Below, one piece after another: positions 51,278 to 59,859 of a stretch of 64,000 bases of DNA. The translations under genes and the position numbers were made by a program. The stretch's first letter is position 1. Each line of letters opens with the position of its first letter. The notes below the pieces were generated by a model. The model searched no databases. It saw only the letters and a list, made by a program, of their open reading frames with translations, and was not told the origin of the DNA. This stretch comes from Roseibium porphyridii (GTDB taxonomy: Bacteria > Pseudomonadota > Alphaproteobacteria > Rhizobiales > Stappiaceae): contig NZ_CP120863.1 of NCBI RefSeq assembly GCF_026191725.2, forward strand, positions 186,001-250,000. The letters are read 5' to 3'.

Positions 51278-54169
51278 TTATTGCGCGGCCGTCGTCACGG
51301 CCTGCGGGCACGTGAAAATGAGCTCGTTCGCCTGACTGACCGGCATCGGGCGCCCAAGGTAGTAGCCTTGAGCGTCGGTGCATCCGATATCGTTCAGCAT
51401 GTCGAGCAGCTGCCGGGTTTCAACCCCCTCAGCTGTCGTTGTCATGTTCAGGTTCTTCGCCAGCTCAATGACGGCTTTCACGATTGAGATCGAGTCATCA
51501 GAATATGCCATCGACCTGACGAAGGACTGGTCAATCTTGATCTTGTCGAAGGGGAACCGCCTCAGATAACTCAGCGACGAATATCCGGTCCCAAAATCGT
51601 CCATCGAAACCTTGACGCCAAGCGACTTGGCCTGGTGCAGAGCTTCCACAACGTCCTCTGTGTCCGTCAGCAAGACGCTTTCAGTGACTTCCAGTTCCAG
51701 CCGATCCGCTTTGAGGCCCGATTTCATCAGCGCACCGATCAACACGGGTCCGAAAGCATTGCCTCGCAACTGACGAGGCGACAGGTTGACGGCGACCCGC
51801 AAATGGTCCGGCCAGCCGGTGGCAATCCTGCAGGCCTCTTCCAGCACCCATTCACCAAGCTGAACAATCAGTCCCGTGTCTTCGGCCAAAGGTATGAAAT
51901 CACCCGGCGACACAAGGCCACGTGTTGGGTGGTTCCAACGCAGCAAGGCCTCGAAGCCGGAAATCTGGTAGTCGCTCAAGGTGTATTGCGGCTGGAAGTA
52001 AAGTTCCATCTCGCCATTTGCGGCGGCATTGCGCAGATCCAGGATCAACTCGCGCCGGTCATTCACCTCGGTGCCCATATCCTCTTCAAAGAAGCGATAA
52101 GTGTTCCTGCCGTCTTCCTTTGCGCGATAAAGGGCAAGATCAGCCTGTTTGAACAACTCGTCACCGACTGCTCCATCAGGCTTGGCCACCGAAATGCCGA
52201 TACTGACGCCAATTACCAGATCATGATCCGCTATCTGGAAGGGCCGCGAGAGTTCCCAAATGATGGACTGTGCCAGTTCATCGACCTGTTTCTGCTTGAC
52301 GGGCAGGTCGGTCAGAATCGCAAATTCGTCACCACCCAGGCGCGCGACCAACTCGCGGTCTTCCAGCAAGTGCCGCAGCCGGCCGGCAACCTGCCGTAAA
52401 AGTTCATCTCCGATCGGATGCCCCAGCGAGTCGTTGACAGTCTTGAACTCATCGAGATCCAGACAGAGAATTGCAAACTCACCGCCCTGAACCTGTTGAC
52501 GCTTTAGGAGCAACTCCATCTGATCACGGAATTCGATGCGGTTGGGCAACTGGGTCAGCATGTCATGCCGCGCAAGGAAGGCGAGGCGATCGCGCGCTTC
52601 CTGGCGCTCCGTGATGTCTTCGGAGATGGCCACCCAACCGCCATCTGACAGAGGTTGCCGAGTGGTCAAAACAATGCGACCCGAGCGTATCTTGACCATT
52701 TCCGTGCTTTGCGAGAACGGTGCCGATTGATGCGCTTTCGTGAAAGCGTCGGACCATTCGCTTTCATCGGTGCTGACAGCTTCTGCGTTCTGCAGAGCGG
52801 TCAGATCCTTGGCGGTCATGCCAGGTACAAGTTTGTCCGGATCGAGTTCGAACAGGTCCGCAAAACGCTGGTTCGACACGATCAGGCTACCACTTGCATC
52901 GAACATGCAAAGCCCGTGCGACATGTTGTTAAGCGCCGCATCGAAAAGTACGTTCTGCTCACGCAGCTGCGCTTCCTTCGACCTCAGGATGGTGTTCTTT
53001 TCATGAACCCTGACCCGCAGGGCGTCACGTTCCTTGACAGATCGTTGCAACGAAACGACCGAGCGTGCGATGTCTCCGACTTCATCCAGCCGTTCTGTTC
53101 CGGCAACTTTCTTTTCGAAGTCGCCTGCGGCAATTCCCGTCAAAACCTTGGTAATGTCAGTCAGCGGCCGTGTGATCTGACGGGACAGGAGATAGGCGAC
53201 GGTGGCAAATGCGATCAACGTCAGAACACCGAACAGAAACAGCCACCTAAGCAACTTGGCTTCTTCCTCAGTACCTATACGGGTCAGTTCATTCTGAGTT
53301 TCGGTCAGTTTTTCGATCGGAACCAACGCACAAACCGTTACCGGCGCAACAGGTACAGCGCACTCGATAACATTGCTGCCGCTAGCTGTGATGTTCGGCG
53401 TGGTTGCTGACATCTGGAGATCGGCGAAATCGCCTTTGAAGTTGCCTCTCGAAATCACTTCGTCCTTAAAGATTACCGCAAGTCCGAAGGAGTTGATCTC
53501 TGCCAGATCGGACAGCAGCGGTTCGTCGGATCGGATCCATCTTTGGGCCAGCAATCCGCCCACCGCATATCCAAATTCATCGAAAACCGGTGTGAAAACA
53601 ATCTGGGAAACGGTGTTGATGTGTTCACCGGGGACAAAGATGCCTGTTTCAGAACGTGGCATGAGACGTGACATGGTCTGCACGTCCCCGGGGAAACTCT
53701 CGTTCAAGGATGTGACGATCTCCTCAAAGAAACTAAGCTTTGGAATGCTCGATCCCAGTTTGACCAGGTCCGCTTCATAGGAAGAAGCGCCGATAACTCG
53801 TGCCTGCTCGTCAAGAACAACGATCCCGTCCATGTCGGCCTGTTTCGCTGCCGGACCGAGGAGCTCTGACATGGCGACAACGTTTCGAGACATGACCGCA
53901 TTCGACGTATCATGGTGCTTGGCAATCGAATTAACCCGGCGAAGCCGATCCTGAAACAGGAATTCCATCCGAGTTCCGGCAAGCTCCACGTCGGCGATCA
54001 ACGTCTCCAACAACCGCGACTGAGACAGTTTGAGAAGCTCAACCTCCTGACGAGCCATACTGTCTTCCAACTGATATGCCACCAGACCAATCAGGCCTGC
54101 AAACGCACACAGCGCTGTGAAAACAGCGCCGTATGTGTAGTGCCAGAGCAGTGACGAGTGACGTATCAT
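51278..54169 (-). CDS. Membrane receptor with HAMP, PAS, GGDEF and EAL domains
   Basis: A 963-residue cyclic-di-GMP enzyme. Membrane helices are near residues 15-33 and 307-329, enclosing a periplasmic sensor of about 270 residues. HAMP (330-382), a PAS-like segment (410-520), an intact GGDEF at 612-616 and an EAL domain starting near 715 follow. FEALLRW, EVTESVL, DDFGTGYSS and EGVETR are intact, so both synthesis and hydrolysis look possible. No RxxD inhibitory site is evident before GGDEF. It is encoded 15 bp after a PstS-like periplasmic protein on the same strand, which may deliver the signal. Confidence 0.93.
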   Translation of the reverse strand: MIRHSSLLWHYTYGAVFTALCAFAGLIGLVAYQLEDSMARQEVELLKLSQSRLLETLIADVELAGTRMEFLFQDRLRRVNSIAKHHDTSNAVMSRNVVAMSELLGPAAKQADMDGIVVLDEQARVIGASSYEADLVKLGSSIPKLSFFEEIVTSLNESFPGDVQTMSRLMPRSETGIFVPGEHINTVSQIVFTPVFDEFGYAVGGLLAQRWIRSDEPLLSDLAEINSFGLAVIFKDEVISRGNFKGDFADLQMSATTPNITASGSNVIECAVPVAPVTVCALVPIEKLTETQNELTRIGTEEEAKLLRWLFLFGVLTLIAFATVAYLLSRQITRPLTDITKVLTGIAAGDFEKKVAGTERLDEVGDIARSVVSLQRSVKERDALRVRVHEKNTILRSKEAQLREQNVLFDAALNNMSHGLCMFDASGSLIVSNQRFADLFELDPDKLVPGMTAKDLTALQNAEAVSTDESEWSDAFTKAHQSAPFSQSTEMVKIRSGRIVLTTRQPLSDGGWVAISEDITERQEARDRLAFLARHDMLTQLPNRIEFRDQMELLLKRQQVQGGEFAILCLDLDEFKTVNDSLGHPIGDELLRQVAGRLRHLLEDRELVARLGGDEFAILTDLPVKQKQVDELAQSIIWELSRPFQIADHDLVIGVSIGISVAKPDGAVGDELFKQADLALYRAKEDGRNTYRFFEEDMGTEVNDRRELILDLRNAAANGEMELYFQPQYTLSDYQISGFEALLRWNHPTRGLVSPGDFIPLAEDTGLIVQLGEWVLEEACRIATGWPDHLRVAVNLSPRQLRGNAFGPVLIGALMKSGLKADRLELEVTESVLLTDTEDVVEALHQAKSLGVKVSMDDFGTGYSSLSYLRRFPFDKIKIDQSFVRSMAYSDDSISIVKAVIELAKNLNMTTTAEGVETRQLLDMLNDIGCTDAQGYYLGRPMPVSQANELIFTCPQAVTTAAQ

Positions 54170-54184
54170 ATTGCGTTCGGGCCT

Positions 54185-54988
54185 TTAGTTAGACACCGGC
54201 ACTCCACCGTAGTTTCGAATCAGACTGTGCGCCTGATCGGATTGGCTGAAGTCAATGAAGGTCTTCATCTCACTATCCAGAGCGCCATCCTTATAAATGA
54301 GTGCAAGCGTCACCGCACTTGGATAGGTCTCATCCGTTGGATGGTTGCCGTCGATTTTCAGGACATTCAGCCCCTCTTCAAGCGGGCGGGAATAGGGCCC
54401 AAAGGCAATCGCGCCCTGGACGTCGCGCGCTGTCGAAATGGCATCCTGTGTTGTCAGGGCTGTTTTGGATCGCGGCGAAAATGTCAGGTCTTTCCAGCCC
54501 GGCATTGTATTGCGCAGCACCTGGAGCGTGCTGTCAGCATCTTCGCGCCTGACAAGCCGTACACGAAGATCCGCGCCGCCGAGTTCCGACCAGTTGGTGA
54601 CCTTGCCAGCATAGAGATTTGCCAGATCTTCACTTGAAAGAGCCTCAACTCCAGTCGAGGGGTGGGTGAATATGGCGCTTGGTATCTTGGCAATCGGCAG
54701 ATAGACCAAACCGTATTCAATCTCACTGTCCTTCAGGGGCCTTGCCACCCGCCCCAGCCTTTCAGTACCGGAACTGACGGCCGCTATGCCACCACCGGAA
54801 CCAATGCTTGGCGGGATACTGAGTTCGATTTCAGGATGGGCTTCTGAAAAGCCGTCTCCCATTTCGCGCAACATTTCCAAGCCATCCCCGGTGCCGACGA
54901 CACTGAGTGCGGTTTGAGCGACAGTGGGAGGCGATTGAACAAGGAGAACAGAAAGCGAAAGAACGAAGCAGAAGAAAGAGATCCGCAT
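54185..54988 (-). CDS. PstS-like periplasmic binding protein without transporter genes
   Basis: A 267-residue exported protein with a signal peptide ending near PPTVAQ. It has PstS-family traits: GTGDGLEML at the N-terminus, IGSGGGIAAVSSG, LYAGKVTNWSELGG and VRREDADSTLQVLRN. I used the ATG preceded by GGTGGA; a GTG four codons upstream is possible. No pstCAB genes are near. The gene precedes the GGDEF-EAL receptor in the same operon, so a sensing rather than transport role is likely. The ligand may be phosphate or another oxyanion. Confidence 0.82.
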   Translation of the reverse strand: MRISFFCFVLSLSVLLVQSPPTVAQTALSVVGTGDGLEMLREMGDGFSEAHPEIELSIPPSIGSGGGIAAVSSGTERLGRVARPLKDSEIEYGLVYLPIAKIPSAIFTHPSTGVEALSSEDLANLYAGKVTNWSELGGADLRVRLVRREDADSTLQVLRNTMPGWKDLTFSPRSKTALTTQDAISTARDVQGAIAFGPYSRPLEEGLNVLKIDGNHPTDETYPSAVTLALIYKDGALDSEMKTFIDFSQSDQAHSLIRNYGGVPVSN

Positions 54989-55487
54989 TTTTTCCACCAA
55001 ATTGAGTTTGTATTATCTAGAATGCCACGTTCAAGTTAATCAAACACTAAAACCCTGCTACAAGTTACAATTAACCTGTATTTAAATTAGCTTGTATTAA
55101 TATTCAGGCAGTCAATATTTCATAATTCTTGCATTTTCTTTGGGCATTATTTGCCGATAGGTCATTTTTTCCTAGCAGCTCAAATTGCTACAATCACTTT
55201 GTGAATCCCTAATCTGTTAATCTATAAAGTTAAGACGCAATTTTACATACGATTTGAAACTCTATTGATAGAATTTCGATCGATTGGCTTGAAAATTACT
55301 GTACAGACAACAGATTTCGCGATTGTCACAAATTAGTCAAACAAGTCATACAACCCACACTATACTATTGCGTGTATCGATTTGTTTGGGTCCTTGCATG
55401 ATTGCCTACTTATCGGGCTTGGTAAAATTCATTAAGTTACAGACTATTGGACGCGTCATGCGATCAAGCTTGAATACTTGTCTCACG
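54989..55487. other. AT-rich intergenic region, no gene recognised
   Basis: About 500 bp lie upstream of the PstS-like gene and downstream of the LacI gene. The one plus-strand frame is mostly an antisense shadow of the LacI gene. Short dyads such as CTATTGATAG are present, but no promoter, terminator or RNA can be singled out with confidence. Confidence 0.4.
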
Positions 55488-56516
55488 CTAAATACTGGCT
55501 GCACTTTGACGAACGACAAGGTTCACGTCGATCATGACGGGTCCAGAGTGTTTATTGGAGATTGCACCGTCTGCGTGAATACACTCCAGGAGCAATCTGG
55601 CGGCACTGGTTCCCAAAGCATGCCGATCCTGCCTGACCGTGGTCAGTGCAGGAACATAGAACTCTGAAAGTTCGATATCATCAAACCCGACGACGGATAC
55701 GTCTTCCGGCACTTTCATGCCGTGCATCCTAAGTGTTGAAATCAATCCGAAGGCGACCTGATCCGAGGCACAGAATATGGCCGTAGGCCTGTCTTCCATA
55801 GACAGGACCCTTTCCGCCGCCGACCGGCCTGACTCAAGAGAAAAGTCGCCCCGAATGATCCATTCATCCCGCACCGGCAAGCCGAGTTCAGCTCTTTCTG
55901 CCAGCATGCCCTCTCGCCGGACATGCGTCAGAACATTGTCCTGGGGGCCGGTAACATGCGCGATTTTCCGATGCCCTAGCTCATAAAGGTGCCTGACCGC
56001 CAACCTGGCACCCTGGTTGTTGTCGCTTCGTACCGACGGCAGAGAGCTTCCGTGCTTCCATTCACACGCAAACACAATCCTGCCGTTCACTCCGTTTTCT
56101 TCGAACTGCCGAATTTCCTCGTCTGACAGCGCGCCATCCAGGCAAATCATGCCATCAATCTGAGAATCTAGAAAATAGTCGACGACGCGCTTTCCCGCCG
56201 TTGCATGATCTTTCGTGTCGGCAATCAAAACAGAAAGATCGCTTTCGCCGAAAATTTCGCTGATACCGGCTAGTATTTGCGAAAAAAACGGGTTTCCGAG
56301 GTTGGGAACCAGAACAAGAACCGCCCCGGCCTGACGCGTTCGCAGGTTCCTTGCGGCCCGATTGACGCGGTAACCGGTGGAGCGAATGGCCCTGAAAACT
56401 GTTTCCCGCGTCGCCTCCGTCAAAAGCTCGGGATTGCTGAGTGCTCGACTGACCGTTGCCGTTGAAACTCCGGCCCTTTTGGCAACATCTCGAATTCTGA
56501 TGGGCTTCTGCGCCAA
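55488..56516 (-). CDS. LacI family transcriptional regulator of the adjacent sugar operon
   Basis: A 342-residue repressor. The N-terminal helix-turn-helix is IRDVAKRAGVSTATVSRALSNP, followed by the hinge helix region and a type I periplasmic-binding-like effector domain (NPFFSQILAGI, VGFDDIELSEFYVPALTTV). The start is TTG with GGGAGGC five bases upstream. Two perfect palindromes in the divergent gap are its expected operators. The effector should be the sugar, or a derivative, handled by the downstream ABC/isomerase/dehydrogenase genes. Confidence 0.92.
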   Translation of the reverse strand: MAQKPIRIRDVAKRAGVSTATVSRALSNPELLTEATRETVFRAIRSTGYRVNRAARNLRTRQAGAVLVLVPNLGNPFFSQILAGISEIFGESDLSVLIADTKDHATAGKRVVDYFLDSQIDGMICLDGALSDEEIRQFEENGVNGRIVFACEWKHGSSLPSVRSDNNQGARLAVRHLYELGHRKIAHVTGPQDNVLTHVRREGMLAERAELGLPVRDEWIIRGDFSLESGRSAAERVLSMEDRPTAIFCASDQVAFGLISTLRMHGMKVPEDVSVVGFDDIELSEFYVPALTTVRQDRHALGTSAARLLLECIHADGAISNKHSGPVMIDVNLVVRQSAASI

Positions 56517-56559
56517 TGCTGCCTCCCGATTTTTGTTTGCGACTTACCGACATTCCGGG

Positions 56560-56590
56560 TTGACACGAGCGGCATTCCCGAGAATGATAA
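56560..56590 (+). promoter_or_regulatory. Candidate promoter of the sugar ABC operon
   Basis: TTGACA at 56560-56565 is a perfect -35. A -10 lies within AATGATAA (56583-56590); AATGAT gives a 17-bp spacer. The first LacI operator begins immediately after, so bound repressor would cover the transcription start. Confidence 0.55.
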
Positions 56591-56606
56591 ATGTAATCGA
56601 TTACAT
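56591..56606. promoter_or_regulatory. LacI operator O1
   Basis: ATGTAATCGATTACAT, a perfect 16-bp palindrome with a central CG as in LacI-family operators. It lies directly after the operon promoter and 90 bp before the binding-protein start. Confidence 0.85.
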
Positions 56607-56622
56607 GAGAGATACACAATTC

Positions 56623-56636
56623 TGTAATCGATTACA
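56623..56636. promoter_or_regulatory. LacI operator O2
   Basis: TGTAATCGATTACA, identical to the core of O1. The centres are 31 bp apart, about three helical turns, so two dimers would bind on the same face and could cooperate. Confidence 0.85.
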
Positions 56637-56695
56637 ATTGCGGTGGAGGCCGCATCAATTGAAAAATCGGGCCGAAGGTTCGATGGGAGGAGACT

Positions 56696-57928
56696 ATGAA
56701 AGCACTACACGCTGTATTTGCGGCAACCACCGCACTGTGCGCGGCGACTGCCGTCCACGCGACGGATTTGGAAGTTACGCACTGGTGGACATCAGGTGGT
56801 GAGGCTGCAGCTGTTGCAGAGTTTGCGAAGGCGTTTGACGCGACGGGCAACAAGTGGGTTGATGGTGCGATTGCCGGTTCCGGCGGCACGGCGCGTCCGA
56901 TCATGATCAGCCGCATCACGGGCGGCGATCCGATGGGCGCGACGCAGTTCAACCACGGCCGTCAGGCAGAAGAGCTTGTGGAAGCCGGCCTGATGCGCGA
57001 CCTCAGCGATGTGGCGGCGGAAGGCAACTGGGCGGAGATCGTGCGTCCTTCCAGCCTGCTCGACAGCTGCACGCTTGACGGCAAGATCTACTGCGTGCCG
57101 GTCAACATTCACTCGCCGCAATGGCTGTGGATCAACAATGCCGTTTTTGAAGACAACGGCCTGGCCGTGCCGACCAACTGGGACGAGTTTGTCGCCGCTG
57201 CGCCCAAGCTGCAGGAAGCCGGCGTCGTGCCGCTCGCCATGGGCCAGCAGCCCTGGCAGACCACCCTCGCCTTCCAGACCCTTCTGACTGCGCTCGCAGG
57301 TCCGGAGACCTACACCAAGGTGTTCGGCGACAAGGATGCCGACCTTGCTGGCGGTCCGGAACTGGCCAAGGTCTTTGAGGCCGCGGCAACAGCCCGCGAC
57401 ATGGCCAAGGATTCCAACGTTCAAAACTGGAACGATGCCACGAACATGGTCATCACCGGCAAGGCCGGCGGCCAGATCATGGGCGACTGGGCCCAGGGTG
57501 AGTTCCAGGTGGCCAACCAGGTCGCCGGCAAGGACTACACCTGCCTGCCGGGCCTTGGCGTCAATGAAGTGATCCAGACCGGCGGCGATGCCTTCTACTT
57601 CCCGCAGGTGGACGATCCGGAGATCTCCGCGGCCCAGGCTGAACTCGCCAAGGTCATGATCTCCCCGGAGACACAGGTTGCCTTCAACCTGAAGAAGGGT
57701 TCCCTGCCGGTGCGCGGCGATGTCGATCTGTCGGCTGCCAATGACTGCATGCGCAAGGGCCTGGAGATCCTGGCCAAGGGCAACATCATTCCGGGCACCG
57801 ACCAGTTGATGTCTGCTGACAGCAACCAGCAGGTCAACGACCTGTTCGTCGAGTTCTTCAACAACCCGTCCATGTCGGCTGAAGACGCTCAGAAGCTGTT
57901 CGCCTCGATCGTCGCCAACGCCGACTGA
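56696..57928 (+). CDS. CUT1 sugar ABC transporter binding protein
   Basis: A 410-residue exported type II binding protein with a signal peptide ending TAVHA. LEVTHWWTSGGEAAAVAEFAKAFD is the N-terminal sugar-binding signature, and the rest resembles glucose/mannose-type proteins of the CUT1 family. It is the first gene after the LacI operators, preceded by GGGAGGAG. Codons end almost always in G or C and are highly biased, unlike flanking genes. Specificity cannot be read; downstream oxidoreductases suggest an oxidised or keto-sugar pathway. Confidence 0.9.
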   Translation: MKALHAVFAATTALCAATAVHATDLEVTHWWTSGGEAAAVAEFAKAFDATGNKWVDGAIAGSGGTARPIMISRITGGDPMGATQFNHGRQAEELVEAGLMRDLSDVAAEGNWAEIVRPSSLLDSCTLDGKIYCVPVNIHSPQWLWINNAVFEDNGLAVPTNWDEFVAAAPKLQEAGVVPLAMGQQPWQTTLAFQTLLTALAGPETYTKVFGDKDADLAGGPELAKVFEAAATARDMAKDSNVQNWNDATNMVITGKAGGQIMGDWAQGEFQVANQVAGKDYTCLPGLGVNEVIQTGGDAFYFPQVDDPEISAAQAELAKVMISPETQVAFNLKKGSLPVRGDVDLSAANDCMRKGLEILAKGNIIPGTDQLMSADSNQQVNDLFVEFFNNPSMSAEDAQKLFASIVANAD

Positions 57929-57944
57929 TCCGCACAACGGGCTC

Positions 57945-58015
57945 CGCCGGTTCCCTCAACAGGGCTTGACGGAACCGGCGTCCTCCAGCCCTGCGCGCAG
58001 TTTCTGCGCGCAGGG
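57945..58015 (+). terminator. Two tandem hairpins between the binding protein and permease genes
   Basis: CGCCGGTTCC (57945-57954) pairs with GGAACCGGCG (57971-57980). A second perfect 12-bp stem, CCCTGCGCGCAG/CTGCGCGCAGGG with a TTT loop, follows at 57989-58015. No T-run follows. They probably hold back 3' decay or partly stop transcription so that binding protein exceeds permease, as with the xylF-xylH hairpin. Confidence 0.65.
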
Positions 58016-58063
58016 AATTCTGGAACACTGCAAGCAGGCTTTTACGGGACAAGGAAGACAGGC

Positions 58064-58957
58064 ATGGCCGCACCCTCAGGCCCAGCCAGATGGCACCGCA
58101 ACTTGAGTGCCAAGGTGGCGGCAATTCCGATGATTGTCACCGCCCTGGTGGTCTTTATCGGCGGAACCGCCTGGACGGTTCTCTACTCCTTCACCAATTC
58201 CAAGCTGCTGCCACGGGAGAAGTTTATCGGCTTTGGCCAGTATGAACGCCTGTGGAGCAGCAACAAGTGGCTGATCTCGATCGAGAACCTGGCCATCTAT
58301 GGCGGCTTCTCCCTCGTCTTCTCCCTCCTCATCGGCTTCATTCTGGCCGCCCTGCTCGATCAGAAGATCCGCTTTGAGGACACCTTCCGCACCATCCTGC
58401 TCTATCCCTTCGCGCTCAGCTTCATCGTCACGGGTCTTGCCTGGCAGTGGATCCTCAATCCGGATTTCGGCATCCAGCATGTCGTGCGCAGCCTGGGCTG
58501 GGAGAGCTTTGCCTTCGACCCGCTCTACAATCCCGACATCGTCATCTACGGCATTCTGATTGCCGGACTGTGGCAGGGTACCGGCCTCATCATGTGCCTC
58601 ATGCTGGCCGGGTTGCGCGGCATTGACGAGGACATCTGGAAGGCCGCCAAGATTGACGGCATCCCCATGTGGAAGACCTATATCTTCATCGTCATCCCGA
58701 TGATGCGCGGCATCTTCATCACCGCCATCGTGCTGGTCGCCTCCGGCATCATCAAGGTCTATGACCTGGTCGTCGCCCAGACCGGCGGCGGACCCGGCAT
58801 CTCCTCAGAAGTGCCGGCCAAATACGTCTATGACGCCATGTTCCTGTCCCAGAACCTCGGACAGGGCTTTGCCGCCTCCACCATGATGCTGCTCACCGTT
58901 GCCATCATCGTCATTCCCTGGGCCTATCTCGAATTCGGAGGCAAGCGCCGTGGCTGA
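58064..58957 (+). CDS. CUT1 sugar ABC transporter permease 1
   Basis: A 297-residue MalF/UgpA-type permease with six helices. The EAA loop reads WKAAKIDGIPMWKTYIFIVIPMM near residues 203-225 (key residues A-x-IDG-x6-F-x-IP). It forms half of the membrane channel with the next gene product. The ATG follows AAGGAAG. The stop overlaps the start of permease 2. Confidence 0.93.
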   Translation: MAAPSGPARWHRNLSAKVAAIPMIVTALVVFIGGTAWTVLYSFTNSKLLPREKFIGFGQYERLWSSNKWLISIENLAIYGGFSLVFSLLIGFILAALLDQKIRFEDTFRTILLYPFALSFIVTGLAWQWILNPDFGIQHVVRSLGWESFAFDPLYNPDIVIYGILIAGLWQGTGLIMCLMLAGLRGIDEDIWKAAKIDGIPMWKTYIFIVIPMMRGIFITAIVLVASGIIKVYDLVVAQTGGGPGISSEVPAKYVYDAMFLSQNLGQGFAASTMMLLTVAIIVIPWAYLEFGGKRRG

Positions 58958-59849
58958 TACTGCATATCTTTCCGGCCCCTCAGGTCCAAAACCCCGGCGC
59001 GTCCTGTCCCGCCGCAACATCATGATCTACGGCACGCTGATCGTCGTCTCGCTCTACTATCTGCTGCCCCTTTACGTGATGGTCGTCACCTCCCTCAAGG
59101 GCATGCCCGAGATCCGTCTCGGCAACATCTTCTCGCCCCCGGTCGAGGTTACCTTCCAGCCCTGGGTCAAGGCCTGGGCCGAAGCCTGTACCGGCCTCAA
59201 TTGTGACGGCCTGTCGCGCGGCTTCTTCAACTCCGTGCGCATTCTCATTCCGTCCGTGATCCTGTCGATCATCATCGCCTCGATCAACGGCTATGCGCTC
59301 GCCAACTGGCGCTTCAAGGGCTCGGAGACCTTCTTCACCATCCTGATCGTCGGGGCCTTCATTCCCTATCAGGTCATGATCTATCCGATCGTCATCATGC
59401 TGCGCGAGGTCGGTCTTTACGGCAGTCTCACAGGCCTGGTCATCGTGCACACCATCTTCGGCATGCCGATCCTGACCCTGCTCTTCCGCAACTATTTTGC
59501 CTCCGTACCGCAGGAACTCTTCAAGGCCGCCCGCGTCGACGGCGCTGGCTTCTGGGGCATCTATTTCCGCATCATGGTCCCCATGAGCCTGCCCATCTTC
59601 GTCGTCGCCATGATCCTGCAGGTCACCGGCATCTGGAACGACTTCCTGTTCGGCGTCATCTACACAAAGCCGGACCTTTATCCGATGACGGTGCAGCTCA
59701 ACAACATCGTCAACTCGACCCAGGGGGTGAAGGAATACAACGTCAACATGGCCGCCACCATTCTCACAGGCCTTGTTCCCCTCACCATCTACTTCATCTC
59801 CGGCAAACTCTTCGTCCGCGGCATCGCCGCCGGAGCGGTCAAAGGCTAA
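58950..59849 (+). CDS. CUT1 sugar ABC transporter permease 2
   Basis: A 299-residue MalG-type permease. The EAA loop is FKAARVDGAGFWGIYFRIMVPMS (A-x-VDG-x8-I-x-VP). The longer frame begins inside the previous gene; I chose the GTG at the 8-bp overlap because GGAGG lies eight bases upstream and the product begins MADTAYL. The C-terminus FISGKLFVRGIAAGAVKG is typical for the family. Confidence 0.92.
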   Translation: MADTAYLSGPSGPKPRRVLSRRNIMIYGTLIVVSLYYLLPLYVMVVTSLKGMPEIRLGNIFSPPVEVTFQPWVKAWAEACTGLNCDGLSRGFFNSVRILIPSVILSIIIASINGYALANWRFKGSETFFTILIVGAFIPYQVMIYPIVIMLREVGLYGSLTGLVIVHTIFGMPILTLLFRNYFASVPQELFKAARVDGAGFWGIYFRIMVPMSLPIFVVAMILQVTGIWNDFLFGVIYTKPDLYPMTVQLNNIVNSTQGVKEYNVNMAATILTGLVPLTIYFISGKLFVRGIAAGAVKG

Positions 59850-59859
59850 CGAGAAAACA

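Noticed and set aside
56792..57937. A 381-codon minus-strand frame opposite the sugar-binding protein gene
   Set aside because: GC-rich codon bias in the true gene removes antisense stops; no start signal or family match.
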